From contig CANQUO010000119.1 in assembly GCA_947627085.1 (NCBI GenBank), positions 1 to 6,595 of the forward strand: 6,595 nucleotides of DNA, read 5' to 3'. The notes beneath the pieces are model-generated. The model did no database searches. It was not told where the DNA came from and was given only the letters and a program-made list of their open reading frames with translations. Source of the stretch: an uncultured Oscillospiraceae bacterium (lineage in GTDB: Bacteria; Bacillota; Clostridia; Oscillospirales; Oscillospiraceae). A program made the translations under genes and the position numbers. Of the stretch, positions 1-6,323 are shown in pieces (the stretch's first letter is position 1; the number at the start of each line of letters is the position of its first letter).

Positions 1-1223
1 GACCAGTGGGAGTCCTGCAATATGCCGTTTTTGTCGTCCGGGACGTCGACGCCCAGGTACTCCTTATATAGCTCGTTCCACATGCCGGGAAGCTCCGAGG
101 TATCCACCTCCCCCTTCATCATGGCCTTTTCCATCTCGTATCTCACCATGATGTGCAAGGGGTATGTGAGCTCGTCGGCCTCGGTGCGGATAAGGCTGGG
201 CCTGGCCACGTTGGCGGCCCTCCACAGCTCCCCGGCGGAGTGGGCGGCCAGCTTCGGGCAAAGCCTTAGGAGCTCCGGGTAAATAAAGGTCACAAACTCC
301 CGGCTCCGGCCGATGATGTTCTCATAAAATCTTGACTGGCTCTCGTGTACGCCCATGGACACGCCGCCCTCAAGGGAAGTAAATACGAACCTGTCGTCCG
401 AGTGCATGTCATAGAGGGCATGTCCCCCCTCGTGTATGACGGAGTACATGGAGGAGAGGAAGTTATTTTCATAGTAGTGCGTGGTTATGCGGATATCGTA
501 CTTTGAAAAGCCCGTAGTGAAGGGGTGCTCCACCTCGCCCAGAATACAGTTCTCCTCCGGAAGACCCTCCGTCTCCATGAGCTTTTTCGCAAGCTCCCGC
601 TGGGCGTCTACCGGGAATGGCACCTCCAAAAACGAGGTATCTATGGGCTGGGCCGCCTTTATTTTGTCAAGGAGCGGCACTATTTTCCCCCGCAGAGCGC
701 CGAAAAACTCCTCGCACTTTTCCTGATCAAGCCCCTCCTCGTACTGGTCCAGGCAGTAATCGTAGGGGTCCATGTCCGGGGCCACAAGGGAGGCAAAGCG
801 CTTTTGCGCGTCGATTATTTTGCCAAGGTACGGCTCGAAGAGCTTGTAATCCGACGCGTTTTTGGCCTCCCGCCAGACGTTGGATGCCTCGTTTATGAGC
901 TCGGTGTAGGCCACATACTCCTCCACGGGTATGGCCCTCAGCTCCCTTGAGCGCTTGTCCCTTATCTCCACCCGCCGCCTGTCCTCCGGCGTGAGCTCGT
1001 CTAAGCGCTCCTTCAGAAAATCAAGAAGCCCCATGGCCTCGTCCCCGGTGGAGAGCTTATAGCTGAGTTCGCTGAGCACCCCCATGGTCTTGCCCCTCGG
1101 TATCCGGGAGCCCTTCGGGGCCACGGTCTCGTCGTCGTAGCTCAATATACCCATGGCGTGGCCGTAGGCAAATTCCTTGAGCTCAAGGTCGTTTAATTTC
1201 TTTATCGCCTCTTCGGTGTTCAT
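1..1223 (-). CDS. M32 family metallocarboxypeptidase (carboxypeptidase Taq type), C-terminus cut off by window edge
   Basis: This zinc enzyme removes C-terminal residues from peptides, probably in the cytoplasm because no signal peptide is visible. The reading frame is open from ATG 1223 to base 3, giving 407 residues; family members are about 500, so roughly 90 residues are missing. Family signatures seen: DIRITTHY at 243-250, zinc site HEGGH at 264-268 with catalytic Glu265, HESQSRFYEN from 293 supplying the third ligand Glu294 (30 residues after the first His, as in the family), HIMVRYE at 357-363, and GILQDSHW at 400-407. The start is fixed by AAAAAAGGAG a few bases upstream, and ATG overlaps the phoH TGA as ATGA, implying translational coupling. 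Placement behind phoH suggests co-expression with the sporulation genes upstream, which is inference. The family call is near certain; the biological substrate is unknown. Confidence 0.95.
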   Translation of the reverse strand, partial: MNTEEAIKKLNDLELKEFAYGHAMGILSYDDETVAPKGSRIPRGKTMGVLSELSYKLSTGDEAMGLLDFLKERLDELTPEDRRRVEIRDKRSRELRAIPVEEYVAYTELINEASNVWREAKNASDYKLFEPYLGKIIDAQKRFASLVAPDMDPYDYCLDQYEEGLDQEKCEEFFGALRGKIVPLLDKIKAAQPIDTSFLEVPFPVDAQRELAKKLMETEGLPEENCILGEVEHPFTTGFSKYDIRITTHYYENNFLSSMYSVIHEGGHALYDMHSDDRFVFTSLEGGVSMGVHESQSRFYENIIGRSREFVTFIYPELLRLCPKLAAHSAGELWRAANVARPSLIRTEADELTYPLHIMVRYEMEKAMMKGEVDTSELPGMWNELYKEYLGVDVPDDKNGILQDSHW

Positions 1224-2224
1224 CTTCTGTCTCCTTTTTTAGGTTGTCTCGCCGTATTGCTCCCGCTCTGGCGGGCGCGCTCGTAGCGGTCGTAGGCCTC
1301 CACTATGCGCTGGACCAGCACGTGGCGCACAACGTCGGCGGAGGAAAGGCGCTTTATGGCTATGTCCTCCACCCCGTCCAGCACCCTCACCGCCTCCCGA
1401 AGGCCGGAGACCTTGTCGGCGGGCAGGTCTATCTGCGTCTCGTCGCCGGTTATGACTATCTTCGACCCGAAGCCCAGGCGCGTCAGGAACATCTTCATCT
1501 GCTCCCGGGAGGTATTTTGCGCCTCGTCAAGGATTATAAAGCTGTCGTCCAGGGTCCGGCCCCGCATATAGGCCAGGGGCGCCACCTCGATGTCCCCCCG
1601 CTCTAAATATTTCTGGTAAGTCTCCGCCCCCAGCATGTCGAAAAGGGCGTCGTAGAGGGGCCGCAGATAGGGGTCCACCTTCGACTGCAGGTCCCCCGGC
1701 AAAAATCCTAATCTCTCCCCGGCCTCCACCGCGGGGCGGGTGAGGATTATGCGGTTTACGGTCTTTGCCCGGAAGGCCGCCACGGCGGCGGCCACCGCAA
1801 GGTAAGTTTTGCCCGTTCCGGCGGGGCCTATGCCGATGGTCACCGTATTTTTCATGATGGCGTCCACGTATTTTTTCTGTCCCAGGGTCTTGGCCTTTAT
1901 GGGCTTGCCCTTGGCGGTGACGCATATGACGTCCCGGGCAAGCTCCCCTATTTTGTCGTCCTCGCCGGTCCTCACAAGGCCCAGCACGTATCTTACGTTC
2001 TGCTCGCCTATATTCTCTCCCTTGGCCGCAAGCTTCATAAGCCCCTCGATGGCAAGCTTTGCCATCATCACGTTCTCGGGCTCCCCGGAGATGTGTATCT
2101 CCGACTCCCTGTCCGTGACCCGGACATTGAGCTCCGCCTCTATGAGCCGGAGGTTTTCGTCAAAGGACCCAAAGACGTTTATCACGTTCTCCATCCTGTC
2201 TATGCTTATTATCTCATCTGTCAT
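1220..2224 (-). CDS. phoH: PhoH-like ATPase
   Basis: A cytoplasmic P-loop NTPase of the PhoH/YbeZ family, 334 residues. The N-terminal ~100 residues form a KH-like segment (ENVINVFGS, then ISGEPENVMMAKLAIEGL). The ATPase domain covers about 115-320, with Walker A GPAGTGKT at 133-140, RPAVEAGERLGFLPGD at 163-178, Walker B FIILDEAQN at 229-237 and TGDETQIDLP at 259-268. All nucleotide-binding residues are present. The family is linked to RNA metabolism and often neighbours the rRNA endonuclease YbeY, but its exact reaction is unsettled. It starts 22 bases after yqfD with an AAAGG site about 12 bases ahead of ATG. The yqfC-yqfD-phoH order matches Bacillus, where these genes are co-transcribed. 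Unusually, the genes that normally follow (HD-domain hydrolase, ybeY, era) are absent here and a peptidase gene overlaps its stop. Confidence 0.95.
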   Translation of the reverse strand: MTDEIISIDRMENVINVFGSFDENLRLIEAELNVRVTDRESEIHISGEPENVMMAKLAIEGLMKLAAKGENIGEQNVRYVLGLVRTGEDDKIGELARDVICVTAKGKPIKAKTLGQKKYVDAIMKNTVTIGIGPAGTGKTYLAVAAAVAAFRAKTVNRIILTRPAVEAGERLGFLPGDLQSKVDPYLRPLYDALFDMLGAETYQKYLERGDIEVAPLAYMRGRTLDDSFIILDEAQNTSREQMKMFLTRLGFGSKIVITGDETQIDLPADKVSGLREAVRVLDGVEDIAIKRLSSADVVRHVLVQRIVEAYDRYERARQSGSNTARQPKKGDRR

Positions 2225-2246
2225 TTATCTTACGTACCTTTCCCGT

Positions 2247-3464
2247 TTATTCCGCTTTGCTTTCGTTATTCGCCGTGAGGTCCCCAAGCTCCGTCTCGCT
2301 TAAGGTGTGCTCCGTCCCGATCTCCTCCAGGCACTCGGCCCTCAGCGTCACCGTGACCAGCTCCTCCTCCGGTATCACGTCGTACCGCGCCGTCACCACC
2401 GCCCCGTCGCCCACCGTCTTTTCAAGCTCATACAAAAGCTCCGCCTTCAGCATACGCTCGGCGTCCGCTTTGTCGATGGTGTACGGGATTTGGGCGTACT
2501 CCTCGTATACCTCGCTGACCCATGTCAGTGGCATCACCGCGCCCCCCGGTAGCACCGTATCGGTGTATGATATGATTTTATCACAAAACCCATATGGATT
2601 TCCACCAGAAATATATAAATTTATCCGTTTTCCCCCTAAAATTATTGCTCTCCGGGTGGTTTTTTCCCCGGTGTACTCCTTTTTGACCGCTTTGAGGGGC
2701 ATGGAGGCGGTGAGCTCGTACCAGGTCCGGGCCTTGACGCTCCCGGCGGCGTGGACTATCCGTCCCGTGCCCAGGGGCACATACGCCGATATGAGCTCGT
2801 CTCCCGCCGCCACCGTGTCCCCGGGCTTGACCAGGGTCCAGCCCTCGTTTGCCGTCACCGACGTTATTATGCCCCCCTTCGCGGCCCGGAGGGCGGTGGG
2901 CACGTCGGGGTCGTAAAGCTCCGGCTTTTCCCTCTCCTCCCGGACTATTACCTCCAGGCGGCTTCCGTGGTTATTGAGGGTGATGAAGCTCAGCTTCGGT
3001 ACCTTCAAAAGCATGTCGTTCTCCACCTTGCGGGCCGGGATATCCAGCACGCAGGTGCCTATGTCCACGCCCTCGCTCCTTAAGGCCGCCAGTATTTCCG
3101 AGGTCGGCACCGTCACATTCCCCGTAACGTCGATCTGCCAGACATACACCGACGATAAGCCGATGAGCATGAGGCACACCGCCATCCCCGTCAAAAGCAC
3201 GTAGCGCTTTCGTATCCTCCAAAGGAAGAATGGCGCCCCGCGCCGCCCTATGAGCCGCACGGTGAAGGCCCCGGTCTCCTTGGCCACGCGCCTTAGCGTC
3301 ACGTACCCCGAAAGGCCCACGGTCATCTCCGCCGCCCCGTCCTCGCCTCTCACAAGGTCCCGGAAATCCACGTGGTTCCTGGCGCAGATATTCACCGCCC
3401 GCTCTGAGTATTTGCATCTCAGCTCCACCCGGACAGTGCCCAGGAGGTAATTCAACACCGCCAT
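2247..3464 (-). CDS. yqfD: Sporulation protein YqfD
   Basis: A 405-residue protein close in length to Bacillus YqfD (about 400). Residues 1-85 form a soluble N-terminal domain (VRVELRCKYSERAVNICARN, FTVRLIGRRGAPFFLWRIRKR). One membrane span follows at about 88-108 (YVLLTGMAVCLMLIGLSSVYV), then the typical WQIDVTGN junction at 110-116. The large C-terminal part resembles a POTRA-like start (VTVPTSEILAALRSEGV) with beta-rich repeats, KGGIITSVTANEGWTLVKPGDTVAAGDELI at 196-225 and GSVKARTWYELTASMPL at 241-257. It probably sits in the mother-cell or forespore-surrounding membrane. YqfD is made under sigma E in Bacillus and its biochemical role is unknown. It begins 11 bases after the yqfC stop, with a GGGGGGA ribosome site overlapping that stop. 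About 80 bases inside the gene (2571-2650) are strikingly AT-rich. Confidence 0.92.
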   Translation of the reverse strand: MAVLNYLLGTVRVELRCKYSERAVNICARNHVDFRDLVRGEDGAAEMTVGLSGYVTLRRVAKETGAFTVRLIGRRGAPFFLWRIRKRYVLLTGMAVCLMLIGLSSVYVWQIDVTGNVTVPTSEILAALRSEGVDIGTCVLDIPARKVENDMLLKVPKLSFITLNNHGSRLEVIVREEREKPELYDPDVPTALRAAKGGIITSVTANEGWTLVKPGDTVAAGDELISAYVPLGTGRIVHAAGSVKARTWYELTASMPLKAVKKEYTGEKTTRRAIILGGKRINLYISGGNPYGFCDKIISYTDTVLPGGAVMPLTWVSEVYEEYAQIPYTIDKADAERMLKAELLYELEKTVGDGAVVTARYDVIPEEELVTVTLRAECLEEIGTEHTLSETELGDLTANNESKAE

Positions 3465-3475
3465 ATCCGTCCCCC

Positions 3476-3751
3476 CTAAACGTCAAGCTCTATGCCCGAT
3501 ATCTCCCCGGTGACCACAAGCTCCATGTCGCTCATGGCGGATATCTCCAACCTTTGTCCCCGGAGCTTTATGGTCATGTCCCCGGCGCTGACGCCTATCA
3601 CCTCCGGGCCGTACTCGATGAGCCCCCGGTGGTTCTCGATGTGGACGCGGCTGTGGCCCGTGACCGTCACCCTCGGCACCCCCAGGGCCGGCTGTCCCGG
3701 TACGTCAAATACCTCCGCCGCCCGCAAAAGCGCCCCCTTTTTCTTTTTCAC
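3476..3751 (-). CDS. yqfC: Sporulation protein YqfC, GTG start
   Basis: A small protein of 91 residues from the chosen start; Bacillus YqfC is about 93. The core PRVTVTGHSRVHIENHRGLIEYGPEVIGV followed by TIKLRGQRLEISAMSDMELVVTGEI matches the YqfC pattern of a beta-rich domain with the conserved IENH(R/K)GL segment. The function is unknown; it is a sigma-E sporulation gene in Bacillus and is always found beside yqfD. An in-frame ATG at 3784 would add 11 residues, but GTG 3751 is preferred because an excellent Shine-Dalgarno run (AGGGGAGGGG) ends 6 bases before it, the length then fits the family, and the ATG at 3784 lies at or upstream of the transcription start predicted from the sigma-E promoter. 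It is the first gene of the minus-strand operon. Confidence 0.9.
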   Translation of the reverse strand: MKKKKGALLRAAEVFDVPGQPALGVPRVTVTGHSRVHIENHRGLIEYGPEVIGVSAGDMTIKLRGQRLEISAMSDMELVVTGEISGIELDV

Positions 3752-3757
3752 AGCATA

Positions 3758-3767
3758 CCCCTCCCCT
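3758..3767 (-). promoter_or_regulatory. Ribosome binding site that sets the yqfC start
   Basis: On the minus strand AGGGGAGGGG is followed by 6 bases and then GTG 3751-3749. The upstream in-frame ATG (3784-3782) has no comparable site. This decides for a 91-residue YqfC. Confidence 0.75.
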
Positions 3768-3784
3768 TTTGGCTCGTTCCTCAA

Positions 3785-3813
3785 ATTCTATGAGCCGGCA
3801 GTCAAAAATAGGA
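3785..3813 (-). promoter_or_regulatory. Probable sigma-E promoter for yqfC-yqfD-phoH-peptidase
   Basis: On the minus strand TCCTATT (3813-3807) and CATAGAAT (3792-3785) are separated by 14 bases. The sigma-E consensus is about KMATATT, 14-15 bases, CATACAAT, so the match is 6 of 7 and 7 of 8 with ideal spacing. Transcription would start near 3778, downstream of the rejected ATG at 3784 and about 27 bases before GTG 3751. The genes driven are known sigma-E genes in Bacillus, which supports the call. Confidence 0.7.
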
Positions 3814-3830
3814 CCTCCCGCTCATACGCT
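3802..3830 (+). promoter_or_regulatory. Possible sigma-E promoter for ylbJ, overlapping the divergent one
   Basis: On the plus strand TCAAAAA (3802-3808), a 14-base spacer and CATACGCT (3823-3830) give a fair -10 (6 of 8) and a weak -35 (4 of 7). Position is right for a leader of about 30 bases before ATG 3866. The -35 element shares bases 3807-3808 with the -35 of the yqfC promoter on the other strand. The element match is modest; the case rests partly on ylbJ being a sigma-E gene in Bacillus. Confidence 0.4.
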
Positions 3831-3865
3831 TAAGGTAAAGGGCTTTATTCCAAGGGGGTATCGAT

Positions 3866-5044
3866 ATGAACATTTTACGTATAAGACAGCGCGTGTTTGA
3901 CAGTCTTTCCATCCTGGGGCTCATGGCCGTCACAGCGGGGCTCCTCGTCTTTCCGACCCAGATGGTGGCCGCGGCTAAAGACGGGGTGGAGCTGTGCTTC
4001 AACGTGCTCATCCCGTCGCTCTTTCCCTTCTTCGTGATCTCCTCCATGGTGGTCAACATGGGCCTTGCCGACGCCCTGGGCGCCGCCCTCGCCCCGGTGA
4101 TGGGCAGGCTCTTCAACGTGGGCGGCCAGTGCGCCAGCGCCCTCATATTGGGCTTCATCGGCGGCTACCCCGTTGGCGCCAGGACCGTCATCGCCCTATA
4201 TGACTCAGGCCGGTGCTCCAAAACCGAGGCCGAGCGTATGCTGGCCTTTTGCAACAACTCCGGCCCCGCCTTCATCTTCGGCGTGGTGGGCGCCGGCATA
4301 TTCTCAAGCTCCGCCGTGGGCGTCATACTCTACCTCACCCACATGGCCGCCTCCGTGCTCGTGGGCCTCATCTTCCGAAACTACGGCACCGGCCGCCCCA
4401 CGCCCGTAAAAGCCGGCTCCAAAAGCAAAAAAACGCCCTTCCCGGAGGCCTTTGTGAGCTCCGTGACCTCCTCATTCTCCTCCTGCCTCAACATCTGCGG
4501 CTTCGTCATATTCTTCACCGTCCTCATAAGGCTCATGTTCCTCTCCGGCGTTCTCACGGCCGCGTCGGAGCTCATGGGCACGATATTCGGCGTATTTGGC
4601 ATGGACAGTCTCTGGGCGGAAAAGCTCCTCACCGGCCTCATCGAGCTCACCAGCGGCGTCTGGAGCCTGAAGGACGCGGCCCCGGAGATACGGGCCTGCG
4701 TGTCCATGGCGGCCTTCATGCTGGGCTGGGCGGGCCTGTCGGTCCACTGCCAGGTGCTGTCCTTCCTATATAAAAGCGGCCTCTCCGCCGGGACTTACAT
4801 TCTCGGCAAGCTCCTCCACGGCCTTCTGTCGGCGGGTCTTGCGGCCCTGGCCATGACAGTCGTGGACCTTCGGGGGAGCGTGGGCGTGTACCTTGCCGAC
4901 CAGGTAGGGAAAATGACCGGTCTCGGCTTTCGCCCGCTCATCCTGGCCAGTGCCGGCCTCTCGGCGGCAATACTCCTTATTTTTCTCCTGGCCTCATTTA
5001 TTTTTGGCAAAAGGAGTGGAAAAAATGACGGGGATACGCTATAA
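3866..5044 (+). CDS. ylbJ: Sporulation integral membrane protein YlbJ
   Basis: A 392-residue polytopic membrane protein with about 8-9 predicted spans (near 16-35, 45-65, 89-110, 133-151, 152-170, 209-229, 277-297, 310-330, 357-380). It shows the YlbJ version of the Gate/nucleoside-recognition fold: FNVLIPSLFPFFVISSM at 45-61, LGFIGGYPVGARTV at 95-108, CNNSGPAFIFG at 129-139, and GWAGLSVHCQVLSF at 287-300. These repeated Gly/Pro-broken helices suggest a transporter or channel, substrate unknown. YlbJ is made in the mother cell under sigma E in Bacillus and is needed for normal spore formation there. ATG 3866 is supported by AAGGGGG 7 bases upstream. It is divergent from yqfC across an ~80-base gap, a different neighbourhood from the one in Bacillus. 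No clear terminator follows it, so some read-through into the next genes is possible. Confidence 0.93.
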   Translation: MNILRIRQRVFDSLSILGLMAVTAGLLVFPTQMVAAAKDGVELCFNVLIPSLFPFFVISSMVVNMGLADALGAALAPVMGRLFNVGGQCASALILGFIGGYPVGARTVIALYDSGRCSKTEAERMLAFCNNSGPAFIFGVVGAGIFSSSAVGVILYLTHMAASVLVGLIFRNYGTGRPTPVKAGSKSKKTPFPEAFVSSVTSSFSSCLNICGFVIFFTVLIRLMFLSGVLTAASELMGTIFGVFGMDSLWAEKLLTGLIELTSGVWSLKDAAPEIRACVSMAAFMLGWAGLSVHCQVLSFLYKSGLSAGTYILGKLLHGLLSAGLAALAMTVVDLRGSVGVYLADQVGKMTGLGFRPLILASAGLSAAILLIFLLASFIFGKRSGKNDGDTL

Positions 5045-5045
5045 T
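5017..5045 (+). promoter_or_regulatory. Possible sigma-A promoter for the small Cys protein and birA
   Basis: A perfect TATAAT (5040-5045) lies 17 bases after TGGAAA (5017-5022, 4 of 6 to TTGACA). It overlaps the end and stop codon of ylbJ. It would start transcription near 5052, inside the tandem repeat, and give a leader of about 50 bases before GTG 5101. A housekeeping promoter fits birA, which should not depend on sporulation control. The weak -35 keeps confidence moderate. Confidence 0.45.
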
Positions 5046-5071
5046 GTATCTTAATATCGTATCTTAATATC
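5046..5071. repeat. Perfect 13-bp tandem duplication
   Basis: GTATCTTAATATC occurs twice back to back (5046-5058 and 5059-5071) in the AT-rich gap between ylbJ and the next gene. It would lie in the 5' leader of the mRNA from the predicted TATAAT promoter. Slippage duplication is the simplest origin; a regulator site is possible but unsupported. Confidence 0.9.
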
Positions 5072-5100
5072 GGCCTCTACATAAAAAAGGAGGGCTTTAA

Positions 5101-5310
5101 GTGCTTTTCAATAAAAAAATAGAGCCCTGCTGCTCCTACTGCGACAGCGGCGTGAAAATAAGTCCCACGGAGGTGGCGTGCATACGGCGCGGCATCGTCT
5201 CCGCCTCCGGCTCCTGTAACCGGTTCAAATATGACCCCTTACGGCGCGAACCCCCCGCGAACATCGCCCTCCGCACCGACGGCCTTTCAAAGGAGGACTT
5301 CGAGCTGTGA
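5101..5310 (+). CDS. Small cysteine-rich protein of unknown function, coupled to birA
   Basis: This 69-residue protein starts at GTG 5101, with GGAGG 8 bases or so upstream in the run AAAAAAGGAGGG. Cysteines fall at 10, 11, 14, 27 and 39, in the contexts EPCCSYC, EVACIRRG and SGSCNRFKYDP. The CxxC pair plus two later single cysteines look like a compact four-Cys metal (zinc) site, which is inference. The rest is basic then acidic, ending in KEDFEL, with no membrane segment. It resembles small conserved hypothetical proteins of Clostridia, from memory only. Its TGA overlaps the GTG of birA as GTGA, and the birA Shine-Dalgarno lies inside this gene, so the two are translationally coupled. No function can be assigned; coupling alone does not show a role in biotin metabolism. 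Confidence 0.85.
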   Translation: MLFNKKIEPCCSYCDSGVKISPTEVACIRRGIVSASGSCNRFKYDPLRREPPANIALRTDGLSKEDFEL

Positions 5311-6077
5311 CGGAGCGGGATATAGCGCCGCTTTTGGGCAAGCTTTCTCAGCGCGTCGGCGTCTCGGTGATACCCGAGTGCCCATCCACAAACTCCCTGC
5401 TCAAAGCCCGGGCCCCGGAAAGCCTTTCCGACGCCGTCCTCATCGCCGAGAGCCAGACCGGCGGCCGTGGCCGCATGGGCCGGAGCTTCTACTCTCCCCC
5501 GGGCTCGGGGCTATATATGAGCATCCTCACCCGCCCGGAGCTTGAAAACGGCGACCTCACACTCCTGACCCCCGCCGCCGCCGTGGCGGTCTGCGGGGCG
5601 ATCGAGGATATCGCCGGCGTGACCGCCGGGATAAAGTGGGTGAACGACGTGTACGTGGGCGGCAAAAAGGTCTGCGGCATCCTCACGGAGACCGCCTTCG
5701 GCCCCGGCGGAGACCGCTTCAGCGTCGTGGGCATCGGCGTGAACCTCTTTCCTCCCCCGGGCGGCTTTCCGGCGGACATCGCCGATACGGCGGGGGCGGT
5801 ACTAAATAGCCCCGTCCCCGTGCTTCTCCCGAAGCTTGCCGCCGGGATAATAAACCGCTTTTTCGCCCTCCTCCCCCACATCCCGGAGCTTTCCTTTGTG
5901 CCGGAGTACCGCTCGCGAAGCCTCCTTCCTGGCCGGGACATATGGGTCGTCCGCGAGGGTTCCGGCCTCCCCGCAAGGGCGGTGGGCGTCGATAGCCGTT
6001 GCGGCCTTCAGGTGGAGTACCCCGACGGCGCCCTTGAGACTCTCCGCTCCGGCGAGGTCACAGTAAGAGTAAGATGA
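5307..6077 (+). CDS. birA: Biotin--[acetyl-CoA-carboxylase] ligase, group I (no HTH domain)
   Basis: The enzyme activates biotin with ATP to biotinyl-5'-AMP and transfers it to the lysine of biotin carboxyl carrier domains in the cytoplasm. The 256 residues contain only the catalytic and C-terminal domains. Seen are CPSTNS at 25-30, the biotinyl-AMP loop GGRGRMGR at 52-59, KWVNDVY at 110-116 (KWPND motif with Pro replaced by Val), GGKKVCGILTE at 118-128 with the catalytic-region lysine, and VVGIGVNLF at 140-148. The C-terminal domain is about 205-256 (VDSRCGLQVEYPDGALETLRSGEVTVR). The N-terminal winged-helix domain of bifunctional BirA is missing, so it should not act as the biotin operon repressor. 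GTG 5307 is preceded by a full AAAGGAGG (5289-5296) within the upstream gene and overlaps its stop by 4 bases. Confidence 0.95.
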   Translation: MTERDIAPLLGKLSQRVGVSVIPECPSTNSLLKARAPESLSDAVLIAESQTGGRGRMGRSFYSPPGSGLYMSILTRPELENGDLTLLTPAAAVAVCGAIEDIAGVTAGIKWVNDVYVGGKKVCGILTETAFGPGGDRFSVVGIGVNLFPPPGGFPADIADTAGAVLNSPVPVLLPKLAAGIINRFFALLPHIPELSFVPEYRSRSLLPGRDIWVVREGSGLPARAVGVDSRCGLQVEYPDGALETLRSGEVTVRVR

Positions 6078-6102
6078 TCATAAAATAACAATTTTTTCAT
6101 GT

Positions 6103-6160
6103 AAAAAGTCCTCCCTTTTGTGGAAAGCTAAAGGCGAAACCACTTAAAGGGGGACTTTTT
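6103..6160 (+). terminator. Long hairpin with T-tract after birA; may act as terminator or as RBS-masking leader
   Basis: Arms 6103-6123 and 6140-6160 are inverted repeats with 17 of 21 positions paired (outer AAAAAGTCC with GGACTTTTT, inner GTGG with CCAC), around a 16-base loop. The 3' arm runs into TTTTTT (6156-6161), so it resembles an intrinsic terminator 25 bases after the birA stop, and the A-tract on the other side would make it bidirectional. The same 3' arm contains AAAGGGGG (6146-6153), the ribosome site of the small gene starting at 6162. It could therefore instead control translation or attenuation of that gene. No known riboswitch aptamer was recognised. Confidence 0.55.
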
Positions 6161-6161
6161 T

Positions 6162-6323
6162 ATGTACGCAACATTTGCCAAGGGTGTAGCCGTGGGGATG
6201 ATCGCCGGCGGGGCCGTGGGGGCCATTATCGCCATGCCCAAAAAGCACGTCACCGCCGCCGGCCGCCTCATGAAGGCCGCGGGGAATATGATGGAGAACA
6301 TCTGCGACGCCTTTAAGCTTTGA
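6162..6323 (+). CDS. Small single-span membrane protein with glycine zipper, YtxH-like
   Basis: This 53-residue frame has AAAGGGGG 8 bases before ATG. Residues 5-25 form one hydrophobic span containing a perfect GxxxGxxxGxxxG zipper (Gly8, 12, 16, 20, plus Gly17), which favours tight helix packing or oligomerisation. After Pro26-Lys27-Lys28 comes an amphipathic tail (HVTAAGRLMKAAGNMMENICDAFKL). This layout, a short zipper span followed by a basic amphipathic helix, is like YtxH-type small proteins of Firmicutes; function is unknown. The gene appears monocistronic: a hairpin covers its ribosome site and two hairpins follow it, the first overlapping its stop codon. An antisense frame over the same bases begins at a TTG with no ribosome site, so the plus strand is preferred. 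Confidence 0.72.
   Translation: MYATFAKGVAVGMIAGGAVGAIIAMPKKHVTAAGRLMKAAGNMMENICDAFKL

Noticed and set aside
525..950. Long plus-strand open frame over the left end
   Set aside because: It is antisense to the M32 peptidase, has no ribosome site and shows no family pattern, while the minus-strand frame carries the full set of M32 motifs. GC-rich third positions create such shadows.
3752..3784. Upstream ATG start for yqfC (11 extra residues)
   Set aside because: No ribosome site, and it lies at or before the transcription start predicted from the sigma-E promoter; GTG 3751 has a near-ideal site and gives the family length.
6103..6160. Known riboswitch before the small membrane protein
   Set aside because: The loop and stem were compared from memory with c-di-GMP, preQ1, fluoride and similar aptamers and did not fit; only a simple hairpin is supported.
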